Below, piece after piece: positions 37,823 to 49,806 of a stretch of 64,000 nt of DNA. The position numbers were made by a program, and so were the translations under genes. The stretch covers positions 89,201,352 to 89,265,351 of the forward strand of contig CM066736.1 of assembly GCA_033961575.1 (NCBI GenBank), given 5' to 3'. Origin of the DNA: Aselliscus stoliczkanus. Taxonomy: Eukaryota; Chordata; Mammalia; Chiroptera; Hipposideridae. Numbering within the stretch: the stretch's first letter is position 1; each line of letters begins with the position of its first letter. Under the pieces are notes generated by a model that was given only the letters and a program-made list of their open reading frames with translations, was not told the DNA's origin and ran no database searches.

Positions 37823-37942
37823 AATTGTAAGAGCTCTTTATATATTATGGATACTAGGCAATCAACTTTTTTAAAAACATAATTTTGAGGCAAATTTTCC
37901 TTGACTTAAAAATCAATCACTAGTCTTTAAATATACCTAGAT

Positions 37943-38057
37943 TTTTTTTTTTTTTTTTTTTTTGAGGGCAGTGTCACTGGCCCTCATATGTGGGACCTGA
38001 ACCGGGGTCGCTGGCTTCCCAAGCCAGCGCTTAACCACCGCGCCACTCGGCCGGCCC
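37943..38057 (-). mobile_element. Bat SINE, head-only
   Basis: 11-bp perfect duplications, tatacctagat at 37932-37942 and 38058-38068. Confidence 0.94.
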
Positions 38058-38074
38058 TATACCTAGATCTTTAA

Positions 38075-38790
38075 TGTCTCTCAGCCTATGCTCATACTTT
38101 TGCTTTTGTCTGGAATGTTCTTCTACTCTTCTCTGGTGGCTAAAATTATAATTGTTCTTCCAGGCTCGAGTCAGATGTTACCTCTTCTTCGAAGCTCTAT
38201 TAACCCCTTTTTCTTCCTTCGTCCACCACTTAGGTGCTCCCTGCTTGAACATCTCTATAATGGTACACTTTTTTAAATTGTGTGCTTGAAACCACTAGGT
38301 TGTATTGTATTTCTAGTCAGGGATTGTATTTTGATTAATTTCTGTCCTTATCATTTAGCATGTGGCCTGACATATAATAAATGCTGAATTAAATGAGCAT
38401 AGACTATAACTATAATTTTGAGTGTAGACTGGAGGTTTATTTGGCAGAAATGGTGTACAGGGGATAAATTAGGGGATACACAGATTTATTCATTCATGTA
38501 ATAAATATTAAAGCCTTACTGTGTGCCAGGACCTCTGCTAGGCATTTGATATGCAATAGATGATAAGAATAATAACCCCTGTTGTCTTATATTCCTGTAG
38601 GAAGATAGGCAATAAACAAGTAGATACATAATATAATTTTAGGTAATAATAAGCTCTAGAAAACAAAATGAAACAGGACAGAGGGTTAGAGAGTGATGGG
38701 GGTTCTATTTCAGGAAGGATGGTCAAGGAAAGCCTCTCATTGGATGGCCCTTAAAGTCAACTCGAAGGGTCTGGACCAAGAATCAGAAGA
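38075..38790. repeat. LINE-2-like fragments
   Basis: 38075-38400 reads as a direct L2 3' part ('tggaatgttcttctactctt', 'catataataaatgctgaatt'). 38470-38790 reads as an inverted L2-like piece ('ttactgtgtgccaggacctc'). Confidence 0.5.
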
Positions 38791-39252
38791 CCTGGGTTCT
38801 TCCTCAGTCTCTGTACTTTTATGAATTAACAAAATTACTTAAAATTTTAAGGTTGGAGTTTCTTTGTGTATAAAATGGAGGCAGGGATTCAGTTAGTTAA
38901 TGGAGAATGAAAGTGTTTTTTTAAGTGGTGAGTAGCGTGATGCTTGGCTCTCCGTTTCCTAAGTCAAGAGGATGAGTGAGCAGTGTGAGAGCCAGCCGGA
39001 TGTTTTCAACACCTTGGAGGCCAAAGGAACTAGCTTATGCTAGAAACTCTCATGCTACCTTGCCTGGAGCATTGACTGGTGCAGCAGTGATTCAAGGCCT
39101 GACAGTGAATTCCAAGTGGGGCTCCAAGTGCGGCTCCATGTAAATCGGCTACAAGGGATTGGCCTGGGGAACTTAGAGCCTGTTTTGCTCTGCCCCCAGG
39201 AGGAAGAATGTGAAGATCACGCTCCTGCTCACTCTCTCGGCCTGTTTCTCTT
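38791..39252. other. Unique intron sequence
   Basis: No exon or named repeat recognised. Confidence 0.4.
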
Positions 39253-39305
<53 letters not shown>

Positions 39306-39318
39306 CTCTCTCTCTCAG
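39253..39318. repeat. (TC)n microsatellite
   Basis: About 30 TC units, interrupted twice by TTTC near 39299-39306. Confidence 0.97.
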
Positions 39319-39636
39319 TTTGGCCTTATTTCTTGCTATAGCTGAATCTTAACATAAGGGAGTAATAAAAATCAGCAATCCTTCAGAAACATTTATTTGA
39401 GGCAGCTTGTTTTGAGTTTTGCTCTTTGCTGCATTGTGGGCCACAGAAGAGACTTACTTAAACGTGGTCTCTAGTCTTGTCTTTGAGGAACTTACAAATC
39501 AGATAATTTCTTAACAAGTTAGAGAGCAACTAAATATAAAATATAAAAGGAGAGAATAGTGTGGACTGGAGTAATCCAAGAAGACCTGAAGGAAATGGTG
39601 CTTGAGTGGGCCCTGAGTACAGAATGAATAGATTTA

Positions 39637-39765
39637 TTTTTTTTACTTACTTTTTTTTTTTTTTTTTTTTTGAGGGCAGTGTCACAGGCCCTCATATGTG
39701 GGACCGAACCGGGGCCGCTGGCTTCCCAGGCCAGCGCTTAACCACCGCGCCACTCGGCCGGCCCT
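39637..39765 (-). mobile_element. Bat SINE, head-only
   Basis: 17-bp perfect duplications, cagaatgaatagattta at 39620-39636 and 39766-39782, the longest clean pair in the window. Confidence 0.95.
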
Positions 39766-39944
39766 CAGAATGAATAGATTTAGATTAGTGATTGTTTTTC
39801 ATGCTTCTCTCATCAAGTCTTTTCTTTCTTTCCCTACATCCCATTGTGACCTCTACTCTTTTGAAGTCCCCTAGCCCTTTGTCTGAACCTCATTTATGAC
39901 CATAGCACATTTTACCTTTATTACAATCATTTGTGTGTACTGTA

Positions 39945-40170
39945 GTGGTTAAGAAGACAGACTTTGGAGTCAGACTTTGTGGGTTTAAATCATGGCTCTG
40001 CTTACTAGCTGTGTGACCTTAGTCAAGTGATTTGACTCCTGAAAGCCTTGATTTTCCCATCTGTAAAATGGAAATGATACATAGAATTGTTGTGATAATT
40101 GAAAGAGATAATCCTTATAAGGGTTTTGGTGCAGTGTCTGGTCTATTGTAGCATCAATTAAATGTTAGCC
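39945..40170 (+). repeat. MIR, nearly full length
   Basis: It begins with the tRNA-like 'actgtagtggttaagaagac', continues through 'gctgtgtgaccttagtcaag' and ends 'catcaattaaatgttagcc'. Confidence 0.85.
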
Positions 40171-40199
40171 ATAATCATTCTAATCATCTTATCCTTCTA

Positions 40200-40320
40200 G
40201 ACCAGCACTGTTCAATAGAACTTTCTGTAATGATGGAAGTATTCTATATCTGTGCTGTCCAAATAGTCGCCACTAGCTAAGATGGGTAGCCACTGGGGTT
40301 CTGCAGGTGTGCTGGGGAGT
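40200..40320 (+). repeat. MER5-like hAT-Charlie fragment
   Basis: 'actgttcaatagaactttct' and 'gtgctgtccaaatagtcgcc' match a well-known non-autonomous hAT repeat. Only one end is present. Confidence 0.6.
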
Positions 40321-40394
40321 GGGGCTGATCGTGGAAGGCCTTGACAGTGAGTTAGGCAGAAGAGTGAGCTAGAGTTTTTTAAAAGGTAATTTGG

Positions 40395-40970
40395 CCTCAA
40401 AAGTTAAATGTGGAGTTAACATTTGACTCAGCAATTCCATTTCTAGGCATACGAGTATACTCATGAGAAACGAAAATATGTTCACACAAAAATTTGTATA
40501 CAAGTGTTCATAGTAGTAGTAATTATAATAGCCCCAAAGTGGAAACAATCCAAGTGTCTTATCAGCTGATGATGAAATAAACAAAATGTGACATATCCAT
40601 ATAATGGAATATTATTCAGCTATAAAATGGACTGAAGTTTTGATAGATGCTACAACATGGATGAATTTTGAAAACAACAAGTAAATGAAAAGACCACATG
40701 TTATATGATTTCATTTGTATGAAATGTCAAGAATAGGCAAATCTATAGAGACAGAAAGTAGATTAGTGGTTGCCAGGACGGGGGGTGGGGGTTATGAAGA
40801 ATGACTTCTAATGAGTGTGGGATTTCTTTTTGGGGTGATGAAAATATTCTGAAATTGGATTGTGATAATTGTTGCACAACTTTGTGAATATACTGAAAAC
40901 TACTGAATTGTACACGTTAAGAGGGTGAATTGTATGGTGTGTGAACTACGTATATCACAATAAAAACAAA
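40395..40970 (+). mobile_element. Old L1 3' end, direct
   Basis: Contains 'ggaatattattcagctataa', 'ttagtggttgccagg' and 'gtgtgaactacgtatatcac', ending 'aataaaaac'. Confidence 0.8.
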
Positions 40971-43298
40971 GAAATTTGGGTTTGTTGAAAACTACTGGTT
41001 TTAACACAGTTGTAGAAAGTTTATTTTCTTTTCTAATTGGAAGTCTTCTCTGAGGACTTCAGCCTACAAAGGTGAGGACTTATGGACCCATTCCCAGTTT
41101 TCGATGTGAGCCTGGACATGATCCCAGGCATGGGCCCACCAGTGGTGGGTAGGAGAGTGCAGCATTGTCCTGCTTAGGTTCAAGGGGACTTTTTTTTGCC
41201 TTTGGCAGGGACTGTCATGAATGAGTCACTCCCAATAGTCTGAGGGATGTGGGATGTGAGGAATGAGCTGTCATCTCTGTTCTGATGACATCTTGAGTAT
41301 CACACAGTTGTACGCCAAATATAGGTGCTGAACCATTTGGCCTGAATTCTTTACAGAGAATTCCCTAGGAACCAGCTAAGGACATGGAAAAAGAGATAAG
41401 CTAAGCCCGAGGGAGCAACCAGGTGAAAAATGACAGTGACAGATATTCGTTTCACCTTTCTACAGGTGAGCAATTAAAAGCTCAAGAAACAAAAAATTTC
41501 CCCCTGCCCCGTCTTCTGTTATTGTTGGACTACCTTGGTGTCCTGGCTGGTCAATGGGCCATGTCGTCAAGGAGTTCCTAAATGTACCCAGAAAGTGAAG
41601 GGCCAGAGAGTGGATTGTGCACAGTCACAGGAGGGAGTGATGGCTTTCAGGTTTGTGATAACAGAGGAAGCTTGGGAAACCAGCCTGAGCCCAGGGCCAG
41701 AGCGTGGGGGTAGGGGCGTGACTCCAGAGAGAGGAAGGCAGGATATATTCTTGTCCTTACACTTCCTTTCCTGTTTCTGTACTTGGTCACTTTTGTTTTA
41801 CAACAAACAGATCTTTGAGCATCTGCTCTAAGCATGCCCCGCGCTGGGCAAAACTGGAGATACAGGCATTATGAGATGTGGGCCCTGCCTCTAGAAGATC
41901 TTAATGGGCTGGGGGAGAGACCTGGAAACATTGACTGATGGCATGGATCAGGTTGTGTAATAGACAGGGATGGACTTAGTGTGTCAGACTGCAGACTGAC
42001 TGACTCTGACTTGAGATTAGGTAAGGCCACCCTTAAACAGGCATTGAGACAAGGCCTCAGTAAAAGACCCTCTTGAGGTCATTGTCAGAAGATGAGGCAG
42101 AGGTACAGAATGCTTCTTTTTCCAGTATGGGCTACTTGGGGGCCGTTCATTTTGTCCTCAGATTTGATGAAGAAATAGGGGTATGTGTCCAGGAATAGCT
42201 CTCCGTGCCACCCCTTCAGGGAGTGCCGGGCTGACTGCAGAAGGCCCTTCCCTGTTCTGTTTTGGAAGATGAAGCCTGAGCGGTACCAGAGCTATGCCAG
42301 TTGCTGTGGGGCTGGAAACAGGTGAGACTTCTCGCCCCGCATGAGCGAAGGAGCGAGGGGTTTGTCCTCTTCAGGCAGTTTACTGCCTGCCTTTGCTATG
42401 AAACTGGATAAGTAGTCCACACAGCTTGTTTTTCATTTGGGGCTATTTTCAGTCTGGAGCCCAGCAAGGTGGAATGACTGAGATGCTTTTGTGGGGTTCA
42501 AGCTTTTGCCAGATCCTATTTGTCAGGATGTGAGCCTGGCCTTTTCCCGGGAGATCAGCTTTTCCAAACAAGTGGTGCTAAAAGGAAGCACTTTCCTTCC
42601 CTCTCAGTGGGGAATGTAGGAAACATGAGGATGGGTGTTCAGTTTAAAGTTCAATCCAGGTCCTAAGCAGAGATGCGATATAATTGCCATATGGTCTCTA
42701 AAGCAGTTTTGAGGGACTCATCTGGACCCTCCATGTATTTTTCTGGTCATCTCCACTGCTAGGCTCTACTATGGCAGGGGCTCTGTAAATGTGTAGACCT
42801 GCTACTGGCCAGGCGCTTGATCTCTTCTGTGCCTGCATGTCTCTAGGGCTAGCAGAGCAGATGGCTTGGCCTTGCTGTACTGGCAAGCACGCCACCAGTG
42901 CTCCGTGTCCAGCGGTCTTCTCGGGAGTTCCCTGTTTACTGAGCGCTTACTGTGTGTCAGGAAGCTGTGGGGGGCACCATGGGAGACGCTGAGGTTCTAT
43001 CAGAGATGCCTCAGACAAGGCATCATCTTACCCTTAGGGTTTAACAGCAGTGCCCAGCATATAAATAAACAGAGATAAGGATGGTAAAATGTGCATAGCT
43101 TTGAGGAATTACCATCTAATGGGGGAGACAGGTAAATAGATGTTACAGACTGCTGGGTAATGAAGGAGCCAAGGAGGGGCCCTTTTACTTTGCATGGATG
43201 CCATATGGGTAGGGACCTTTACCCTGAGGCCATCTGTATGTTAGGTTCTGTTCTTCCTTTCCATGCCTGCAGCTCCTCATAGGATCTGATCATGTGGG
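40971..43298. other. Long mostly unique intron stretch
   Basis: 2.3 kb with few repeats. Diverged L2/MIR-like bits occur near 41810-42040 and 42935-43140. Frames of up to about 100 residues have no family resemblance. Candidate ground for conserved regulatory sequence, but no site can be named. Confidence 0.4.
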
Positions 43299-43417
43299 TT
43301 TTTTTTTTTTTGTTTTTTTTTTTGAGGGCAGTGTCACTGGCCCTCATACGTGGGACCGAACCGGGGCCGCTGGCTTCCGAAGCCAGCGCTTAACCACCGC
43401 GCCACTCGGTGGGCCCC
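43299..43417 (-). mobile_element. Bat SINE, head-only, at the L1 tail
   Basis: T tract interrupted by one G, then the standard head ending 'ccactcggtgggcccc'. It directly abuts the T run of the inverted L1 that follows. No clean duplication. Confidence 0.88.
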
Positions 43418-44108
43418 CCTTTTTTTTTTTTAAGTAGAGTTATTATATTAGTTTCGGGTGTACAACATAGTGACTCAATATTTATATACCTTACAATCTG
43501 ATCACCACACTGAGTCTAGTAACCATCTGTCACTGTGCTAAGTTATCACAATATTATTGACTATATTCACCTTTTCACCCATCCCCGACCCCCTCCCCTC
43601 GGACAACCATCAGTTTGATCTCTGTTTCTATATGTCTGTTTTTGTTTTGTTTGTTCATTTTTTTTTAAAAGGTTCCACATGTAAGTAAATTCATGTGGTA
43701 TTTGTCTTTCTCTGTCTGACTTATTCACTTAGCCTAATACCCTTTAGGTCCATCTTGTTGCAAATGGCAAGATTTCATTCTATTTTATTGCTGAGTAATA
43801 TTCCATTGTATGTATGTACCACATCTTTGTTTACTTATCAGTGGATACGTAGGTTGCTTCCATGTCTTGGAATAGTGCTGCAACGAACAGGGGTGTATAT
43901 ATCTTTTCAAATTATGTTTTCATTTCCTTCTAGTAAATACCAAGAAGTGGAATTGCTGGGTCATATAGTCGTTCTATTTTTACTTTTTTGAGGAATCTGC
44001 ATGCTGTTTTCCATAGTGACTGCACCCGTTTACAATCCCACCAACAATGTAGGGGGGTCCCCCCTTTTCTCCACATTCTCTCCAACACATGTTATTTGTT
44101 GACTTCTT

Positions 44109-44231
44109 TTTTTTTTATTAACTTCTTTTTTTTATATTATTTATTTATTTATTTATTTGAGGGCATTGTCACTGGCCTTCACATGTGGGACCCGAACCGG
44201 GGCCACAGCCTTCCCAAGCCAGCGCTGGCCC
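44109..44231 (-). mobile_element. Bat SINE, head-only, 5'-shortened
   Basis: It ends 'ccagcgctggccc', so most of the A-box half of the head is missing. Duplications ttgacttctt at 44099-44108 and 44232-44241. Tail of TTTA units. Confidence 0.88.
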
Positions 44232-44235
44232 TTGA

Positions 44236-44382
44236 CTTCTTGATAATAGCCATTCTGACAGGTGTGAAGTGGTATCTCATTGTGGTTTTGATTTGCATTT
44301 CTTTGATGATTAGTGATACTGAGCATCTTTTCATATGTCTATTGGCCATCTTTATGTCCTCTTTGGAGAAATGTCTATTCAT
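44236..44382 (-). pseudogene. L1 ORF2 C-terminal remnant
   Basis: The minus strand gives an open stretch of about 49 residues starting [19 protein letters not shown] and continuing to a PVRMAIIKK block, the familiar C-terminal region of the L1 endonuclease/reverse transcriptase. The frame then runs into the SINE, which breaks it. Confidence 0.85.
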
Positions 44383-44555
44383 GTCCTCTGCCCATTTTTT
44401 GGTTGGATTATTTTTTTGCTGTTATTGAGTTGTATGAATTCCTTAAATATTTTGGATATTAACCCCTCATCAGATATATAACTTGTGAATATATTGTCCT
44501 ATTCAGTAGGTTGTCTTTTCGTTTTGTTGTTTTGACAGTTTTATGAGTCTGACCT

Positions 44556-45339
44556 TGTCATCAAGAGTGTTACTCTTTGAGACTAGGTGCTCTGTTTTTT
44601 CTTGCTGTTTCTTAGATATCTGACCTGGCCTTGTCACTTACCCTCTCTGGACTTCAGTTGTATTATCTTTAAAATGAAGCTAATGATAGGTATATTGTAG
44701 TCTGAAAGCAGAGGCCAATCCAGAGGGCAATCTCTAGAGATCCATCTGGTTCTCCCAGTATTATGCTTTCTGTGATGGTTCCTTTCTACTCCTAATATAG
44801 GACTGGGCATTCAGGAGGCTTTGAGTTAAATTTGTCAGAGATTGCTGAGAGTATTTTATGGCACCTTAGAAGTCAAAAACGTTTCCCAGTCACCCCTGTT
44901 AGACCTAGCATCACTGACAGAAGCTTTTGGCTTCTCCTGGCCACTTTCTTGGACTGAGTTAGCCTTTCCAGCCTGGCAGCAAGGATTTGACTGAAGTTTT
45001 GAGTTCAAGAGGATATTGTATTTAAATATGTTTTCTAGTGGTTACTCTCATTATCAGCTGGGTCAGCTAAAGGGCCCCACCCTTAGAACTTCCACCTTTC
45101 CAGGCATTGGACTAGAAATCTAAAGCTCCATGGAACACTTCTTTGAGCTCACTTGAGCTCTATATTTGTAAAATAATCAACTTTGGTAAAACTTGGGGTG
45201 GGGAGGTCACAAGGGACCTAGCAGGAAGTTATAGGAATTCTGAGGTACAGCTAAGTCTACTAATAATCAGACAATTAATAATAATAAAAAAAATAATTTA
45301 AATTGTTATGATAAAAACAAATGTATATGGAGTACTTAT
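44556..45339. other. Mostly unique intron sequence
   Basis: A degraded MIR-like piece lies near 44610-44700. No exon recognised. Confidence 0.4.
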
Positions 45340-45487
45340 ATGTTAGATACAATTACGTGTTTACCTTATTTAATCTTCACGATGAGATAGATATTATTCT
45401 CATTTTATAGGTAAGGACCCTGAGGTCACGTATATAGTAATTGGTGGAAGTGGGACTCAACCTAATTAGAAATTTCTTGTTCTAATT
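45340..45487 (-). repeat. MIR, split by the following SINE
   Basis: 'aatcttcacgatgagataga', 'ctcattttataggtaaggac', then 'ttcttaaccattgcactatg' after the SINE, in inverted MIR order. Confidence 0.7.
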
Positions 45488-45504
45488 CCAAAGCCTATGT
45501 TCTT

Positions 45505-45960
45505 TTTTTTTTTTTTTTTTAAGATTTTATTGGGGAATTGGGGGAGGGGAACAGCATTGGGGAATCGGGGAAGGGGAACAGACAAGTTGCTGTCTTTTTG
45601 TTCTTCAGTCTAGTTGCGGAGGATGTTGCTTCACTGGCCCATGTGGGTATCATCATTGCACTCTTCCCGGATGAGGCAGATTCGTCGCTGGCCTCTGGAT
45701 GGTCGCTCACCGTGGCTATTGGCAGCTCATGCTGGCTGCCAGCCACTCACGCTGGCTGCCGGCCACTCACTGTAGCTTATGGCAGCCCACTGCAGCAGGG
45801 GCTGCAGCCTACACCTTTGCTGGGACTCGCACAGCCCAGCTCCAGGTGGAGCTGTTGTTAGCTGTAGAGGGCAGTGTCACTGGCCCTCATATGTGGGATC
45901 CGAACTGAGGCCGCTGGCATCCCCAAACCAGCTCTTAACCAACGCACCACTTGGCCGGCC
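45505..45960 (-). mobile_element. Bat SINE, long type
   Basis: Full-length inverted copy with perfect 17-bp duplications, ccaaagcctatgttctt at 45488-45504 and 45961-45977, inside an old MIR. Confidence 0.95.
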
Positions 45961-45977
45961 CCAAAGCCTATGTTCTT

Positions 45978-46609
45978 AACCATTGCACTATGTTGCCTTC
46001 CCAATGATCTGGATACATGCTTATATTTCTGTGGGCCAGGCTGCCTCTCTGGGAGGAAGGAGATATGTACAGGCTGGCTTCCTCAGCATCTGTAGGAATT
46101 ATATTTGGAATGCCTGCTGAGTGCCAGGCACTGTTTAGATTCCAGGGATGCTGTTTATTAATTAATATTTTAACCTATTCAATAGAAGAGTTAAGAGCTT
46201 TGAGCTAGATCCTGAATTCTAGCTTCATTTCTTGCTAGCTTTGTGACCTTGGACAAGTTACTCAGCTTTTTAAAAATCAATTTAGATGTTTAAAGATCTT
46301 AGAACGGTGCCTGGAATAGATGAAGTGCTCAATAAATGTTAGCTGTTATTAATATTTCTAAATTGAGGGCTGATAAATGTATCAGGCTGTGGGAATACAG
46401 TGGTAAACAAGATCATCTCAATCCTGTCCTTAAGGAGTTTACAATGTAATGAGAAAGATTTTTAAACAAATGATTGGAAATATGATGAGTGCTATTAAGA
46501 AGTGCAGAGTACTGTGGGTGCCTGTACAGGGGGACCTAACACTGTCTAAGGGCTCAGTATTCTCTGAGTAAATGTCAAACGTGAGACCCAGAGTGAAATA
46601 GGAACAGCA
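45978..46609. repeat. L2/MIR-like mixed old repeats
   Basis: 46095-46350 contains MIR-like blocks and 'gaagtgctcaataaatgtta'. 46370-46520 is L2-like inverted ('gggaatacagtggtaaacaa'). Confidence 0.45.
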
Positions 46610-46792
46610 CAAACTCTGAGGCCTGACTGGCGGGGTTCAAATATTGGGTCTGCCACTTATTAGCAGTGCTACTTTGGGCAAGTTGCTTAATTGCCCTATG
46701 CCTTTTATCTGAATAACGAGGATAATAATAGCATCTATCTCACAAAGTAATTATGAGGATTAATAAGTAATATTTTTAAAGTGCTTAGGGCA
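46610..46792 (+). repeat. MIR, split by the following SINE
   Basis: 'gcctgactggcggggttcaa' through 'tatgaggattaataagtaat'. Its tail resumes after the SINE at about 47254-47281. Confidence 0.75.
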
Positions 46793-47239
46793 GGGCTGGC
46801 CAAGTGGCTCATTGGTTAAAAGTTGGCTTGGGAGCGTGAGCTCTGAGCAGCAGGGCCGCCAGTTCGGATCCCATATGGGCCAGTGGTGCTATGCCCTCTA
46901 CAGCTCGACCTGGATCTGGGCTGCTGTGAGTCTGCAGTGGGGCTGCAGTGGGCTGCTGTAAGTGACCATGAATAGCCGGCAGCCAGCGTAAGCAGCCAGC
47001 AGCTGCCATGAACTGCCGTAAACAGCCGTCCAATGGCCAGTGATCCATTTGCCTCAGCTGGGAAGAGCGCAATGATCACAATACTAGCATGGGCCAGTGA
47101 AGCGATGTCCTCCACAACTAGACTGAAGAACAAAAGGATAGCAACTTGTCTGTTCCTCTTCCCCTTCCCCGATTCCCCAACACTGTTCCCTGCCCCAATT
47201 CCCCAATAAAATCTTTAAAAATAAATAAATAAATAAATG
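46793..47239 (+). mobile_element. Bat SINE, long type, sense to STIM1
   Basis: Duplications aagtgcttagggca / aagtgcttaaggca (46779-46792 and 47240-47253). The head is shifted: after the A box it follows the 'gagctctgagcagcagg' type seen in composite copies. The tail has AATAAA then (AAAT)n. Confidence 0.92.
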
Positions 47240-47320
47240 AAGTGCTTAAGGCAATGCCTTGCACATAATAAGTATTCTATGTATATGTCATATAAAATCA
47301 ATAGATGAAGTATACACTTT

Positions 47321-47451
47321 ATTTTGTTATTTTTTCTTCTTTTTCTTTTTCTTTTTAGAGGGCAGTGTCACTGTCCCTCATATGTGGGGTCCGAACTGGG
47401 GCCACTGGAGCCCCAAGCCAGCTCTTAACCACCACGCCACTCGACCGGCCC
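47321..47451 (-). mobile_element. Bat SINE, head-only
   Basis: T/C-rich tail then the head '...ccactcgaccggccc'. Imperfect duplications, tatacacttt / tatacttttt. Confidence 0.85.
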
Positions 47452-47639
47452 TATACTTTTTACAGTATAAATCTTGGTATTCCTTTTTAAAAAACCTTTT
47501 ATTAACTTGTCTTATAGGTTAAAGTCCAAGTTCTTTAATATGGTATGTAAATAGGGTAATCATATTTTTTGGGGATACTCCTTGTTTTCAACTATCTTTC
47601 TGGTTCTCTTATTCTCAGAAGTTACCCAGTTTAGACCAT

Positions 47640-48110
47640 AAATTATATGGTGACCCCCTCATCTGAAGCTTTCCATGATCTGACCCCTTCGTATTGCTCC
47701 AGTTTCAGCTTTTGACATTGCTCCTTACCTAATTCACCTTTTCACATTTCAACTTACCTAATTATTCCTGTGAACTACTTGTTATTTCCCAAAGGTATGT
47801 CATATGTATTTTTTTGCATATGCTATTTGCTCTGTCTTGGATGAACTCTCCCTTTCATTGGCATCTTTCTTTCCCTACTAATGTCCTCCTGGCATAAACC
47901 TATTCATTCTTCAAGATATACCTCAATTATCTTCTCTGTGAAGTCTTAGCATTGCATGCCTAGCTGGACTGTTCATTTTCTCTTTTGTGCCATTACTATA
48001 ATGAGTATAGCTCTTCATTATGATTCTTATCACCATTGTACTGCAATGGTTTACTTTTATGTCCTTCTACTAGATTTTGAGTTGCTAGAGGGCAAGGACC
48101 AAGTGCTGTT
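47640..48110 (+). repeat. LINE-2-like fragment
   Basis: Ordered L2 features: 'tccatgatctgaccccttc', 'ctaattcaccttttcacatt', 'tagattttgagttgctagag'. Confidence 0.5.
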
Positions 48111-48119
48111 TATTTCATT

Positions 48120-48240
48120 GAAAAAAAGTGTTAAGGTATGGCATACATACAATAAAATGAATACATGCTTGATTAATTTTTACATATGTCTATCCCCATG
48201 TAACTACCACCAAATCAAGATAGTGACACATTTTTGAATC
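48120..48240 (-). repeat. Old L1 3' UTR fragment
   Basis: 'aaggtatggcatacatacaa' then 'catgtaactaccaccaaatc' is the complement of an L1M-type 3' end. Confidence 0.5.
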
Positions 48241-48244
48241 TCCA

Positions 48245-48465
48245 GAGTCTAGCATAGAGGCAAACATTTTCTGTAAAGGACCAGATAGGAATCTTTTTTG
48301 GTTTGATGGCTCATATGTCTTTTGTTGAAGTGGCAAGTTGTAGTAGGAAAGCAGTCATATAGACAGTATGTAAATGAACATGCATGGCTGTATGCCAATT
48401 AAACTTCATTTGCAAAAACAGGTGTTGGGCTGGATTTGGCCTGAGAGCCACAGTTTGCTGATTAC
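48245..48465 (+). repeat. hAT-type non-autonomous DNA transposon, old
   Basis: 'cattttctgtaaaggaccag', 'gtatgtaaatgaacatgcat' and 'acttcatttgcaaaaacagg' belong to a common mammalian repeat. I do not assign a subfamily. Confidence 0.5.
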
Positions 48466-49790
48466 TTATTAGCACAGTGCCCAAGGACAAAATAGAAATT
48501 GAGTAAATGTCTGTTGAACTGTAGACAAAGACCTTGATCTCAGAAACTCTTTCCTTGGTTTTCTATCAGTGGCTCAGTTTATATCTCCAGAACAGGATTG
48601 TGCTTTTGAGAGGTACTTCTTGAAGGAGGTTGTCTTTTCATAAGTTGTTTGAATTCATAAGGGAATAAAAATGTCACCCCTTCCAGCACAATTTTGGTGG
48701 CCTCTAGTCTCTGGAACCTTAGGGATCCATGAATGCAATAAAGGCATATATTTATATGAGTTCTTTGAGGGCATAGACTGTCATTCATTTCGTTCTTAAT
48801 ACCTACCTAGCACAGGGTCTTGGGCAGGGATGTTTAGTAAATATTTGTTTTTGAATGAACAAGTGAATTTAAGTTGCTTTTAGATTTCAACAGCCTAATG
48901 GATATTGTCCATTTACCTACAATGAAAGTACTTTGTTTTTTGGTTTCAATTATGCCAGTTCTGTGTGGTAACACAAATTTGCTCATGTTGATTGGTTCTT
49001 TGACTGGCAGTTGATGGCATCATAGGACGTAAACCTATCCAGTGAGTGAATGACCTTGGACACAAGTATAGAGCCAAAATAAGCAACTGGTAACAGGGCC
49101 TTGTGCTTGAATGTCTACATGTTTCCTTTTACTTTCTTGCTTTATTAGCATCAAAGCCAGGTTGGTGACGTGTGTGTTTTCACAATATTATTACGAAGCT
49201 TTGATAATTGTACATGGTTGGTTAAAATCTGGGTCAGCATTTTGAAAAGAAAAAGTAGTGATAATAAACACAGCTGAAAACGAATTATTTCTCAGCAAGT
49301 GCATTTTGTTTATGTACAGAATCACTCAAAACATGAAGGGCTGTGAAAAGAAAATAAAGCGTTGATAAAAAGGGTAAGTCCCACTATTTCTCAGTCAGGA
49401 ACAGGCAGTTAAACACTGTGATTAACACTAAACTTTTTCCCCTGATGGTTGGCCTTCCTCACAAGGGCCTTTTACTTATTTATTTTTTGTCACTTGGGAC
49501 TGGTAGTTTAGAGACCAGATCCAACACGGAGGGTAAATTTTCAGTAATCTCTAGGGCACCTTCCCTTTACCTACCCACTACCTCCAAACACACACACTAT
49601 AGCTGGCCAAGCATACAGGGGTTGCTCACTGAATGAATCTTAATTTCTGCTGCCTCTCATGTCTTCATGAATATTTATTTATGTGTGTTTGCTGATGATT
49701 GGGAGGGATTGGCATGAAATTTGGGGTGGGGTGGGGTTGAGTAACTTTATTGTTAGGAATAACAATAAATTTCTCCTTAGTGGTCCTAGT
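48466..49790. other. Mostly unique intron sequence
   Basis: An L2-like tail is seen near 48730-48870. No exon recognised. Confidence 0.4.
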
Positions 49791-49806
49791 AATGATCGTA
49801 CTTTTA

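Larger units (their letters stand above)
36129..37875 (-). mobile_element. L1 3' end, inverted, interrupted at 37036-37822
   Basis: Complement of an old L1 3' end ('cacataacataaaattaacc', 'catatggtaattctatgttt'). Continuity is lost at about 37035 and resumes at 37823 ('attgtaagagctctttatat'). Confidence 0.8.
43418..44555 (-). mobile_element. L1 3' end, inverted, split by a SINE
   Basis: Complement of an L1 3' UTR and ORF2 end ('tattagtttcgggtgtacaa', 'ggatattaacccctcatcag'). Interrupted by the SINE at 44109-44231. Confidence 0.85.

Noticed and set aside
39116..39352. Frame with a Leu/Ser repeat protein
   Set aside because: Direct translation of the (TC)n microsatellite.
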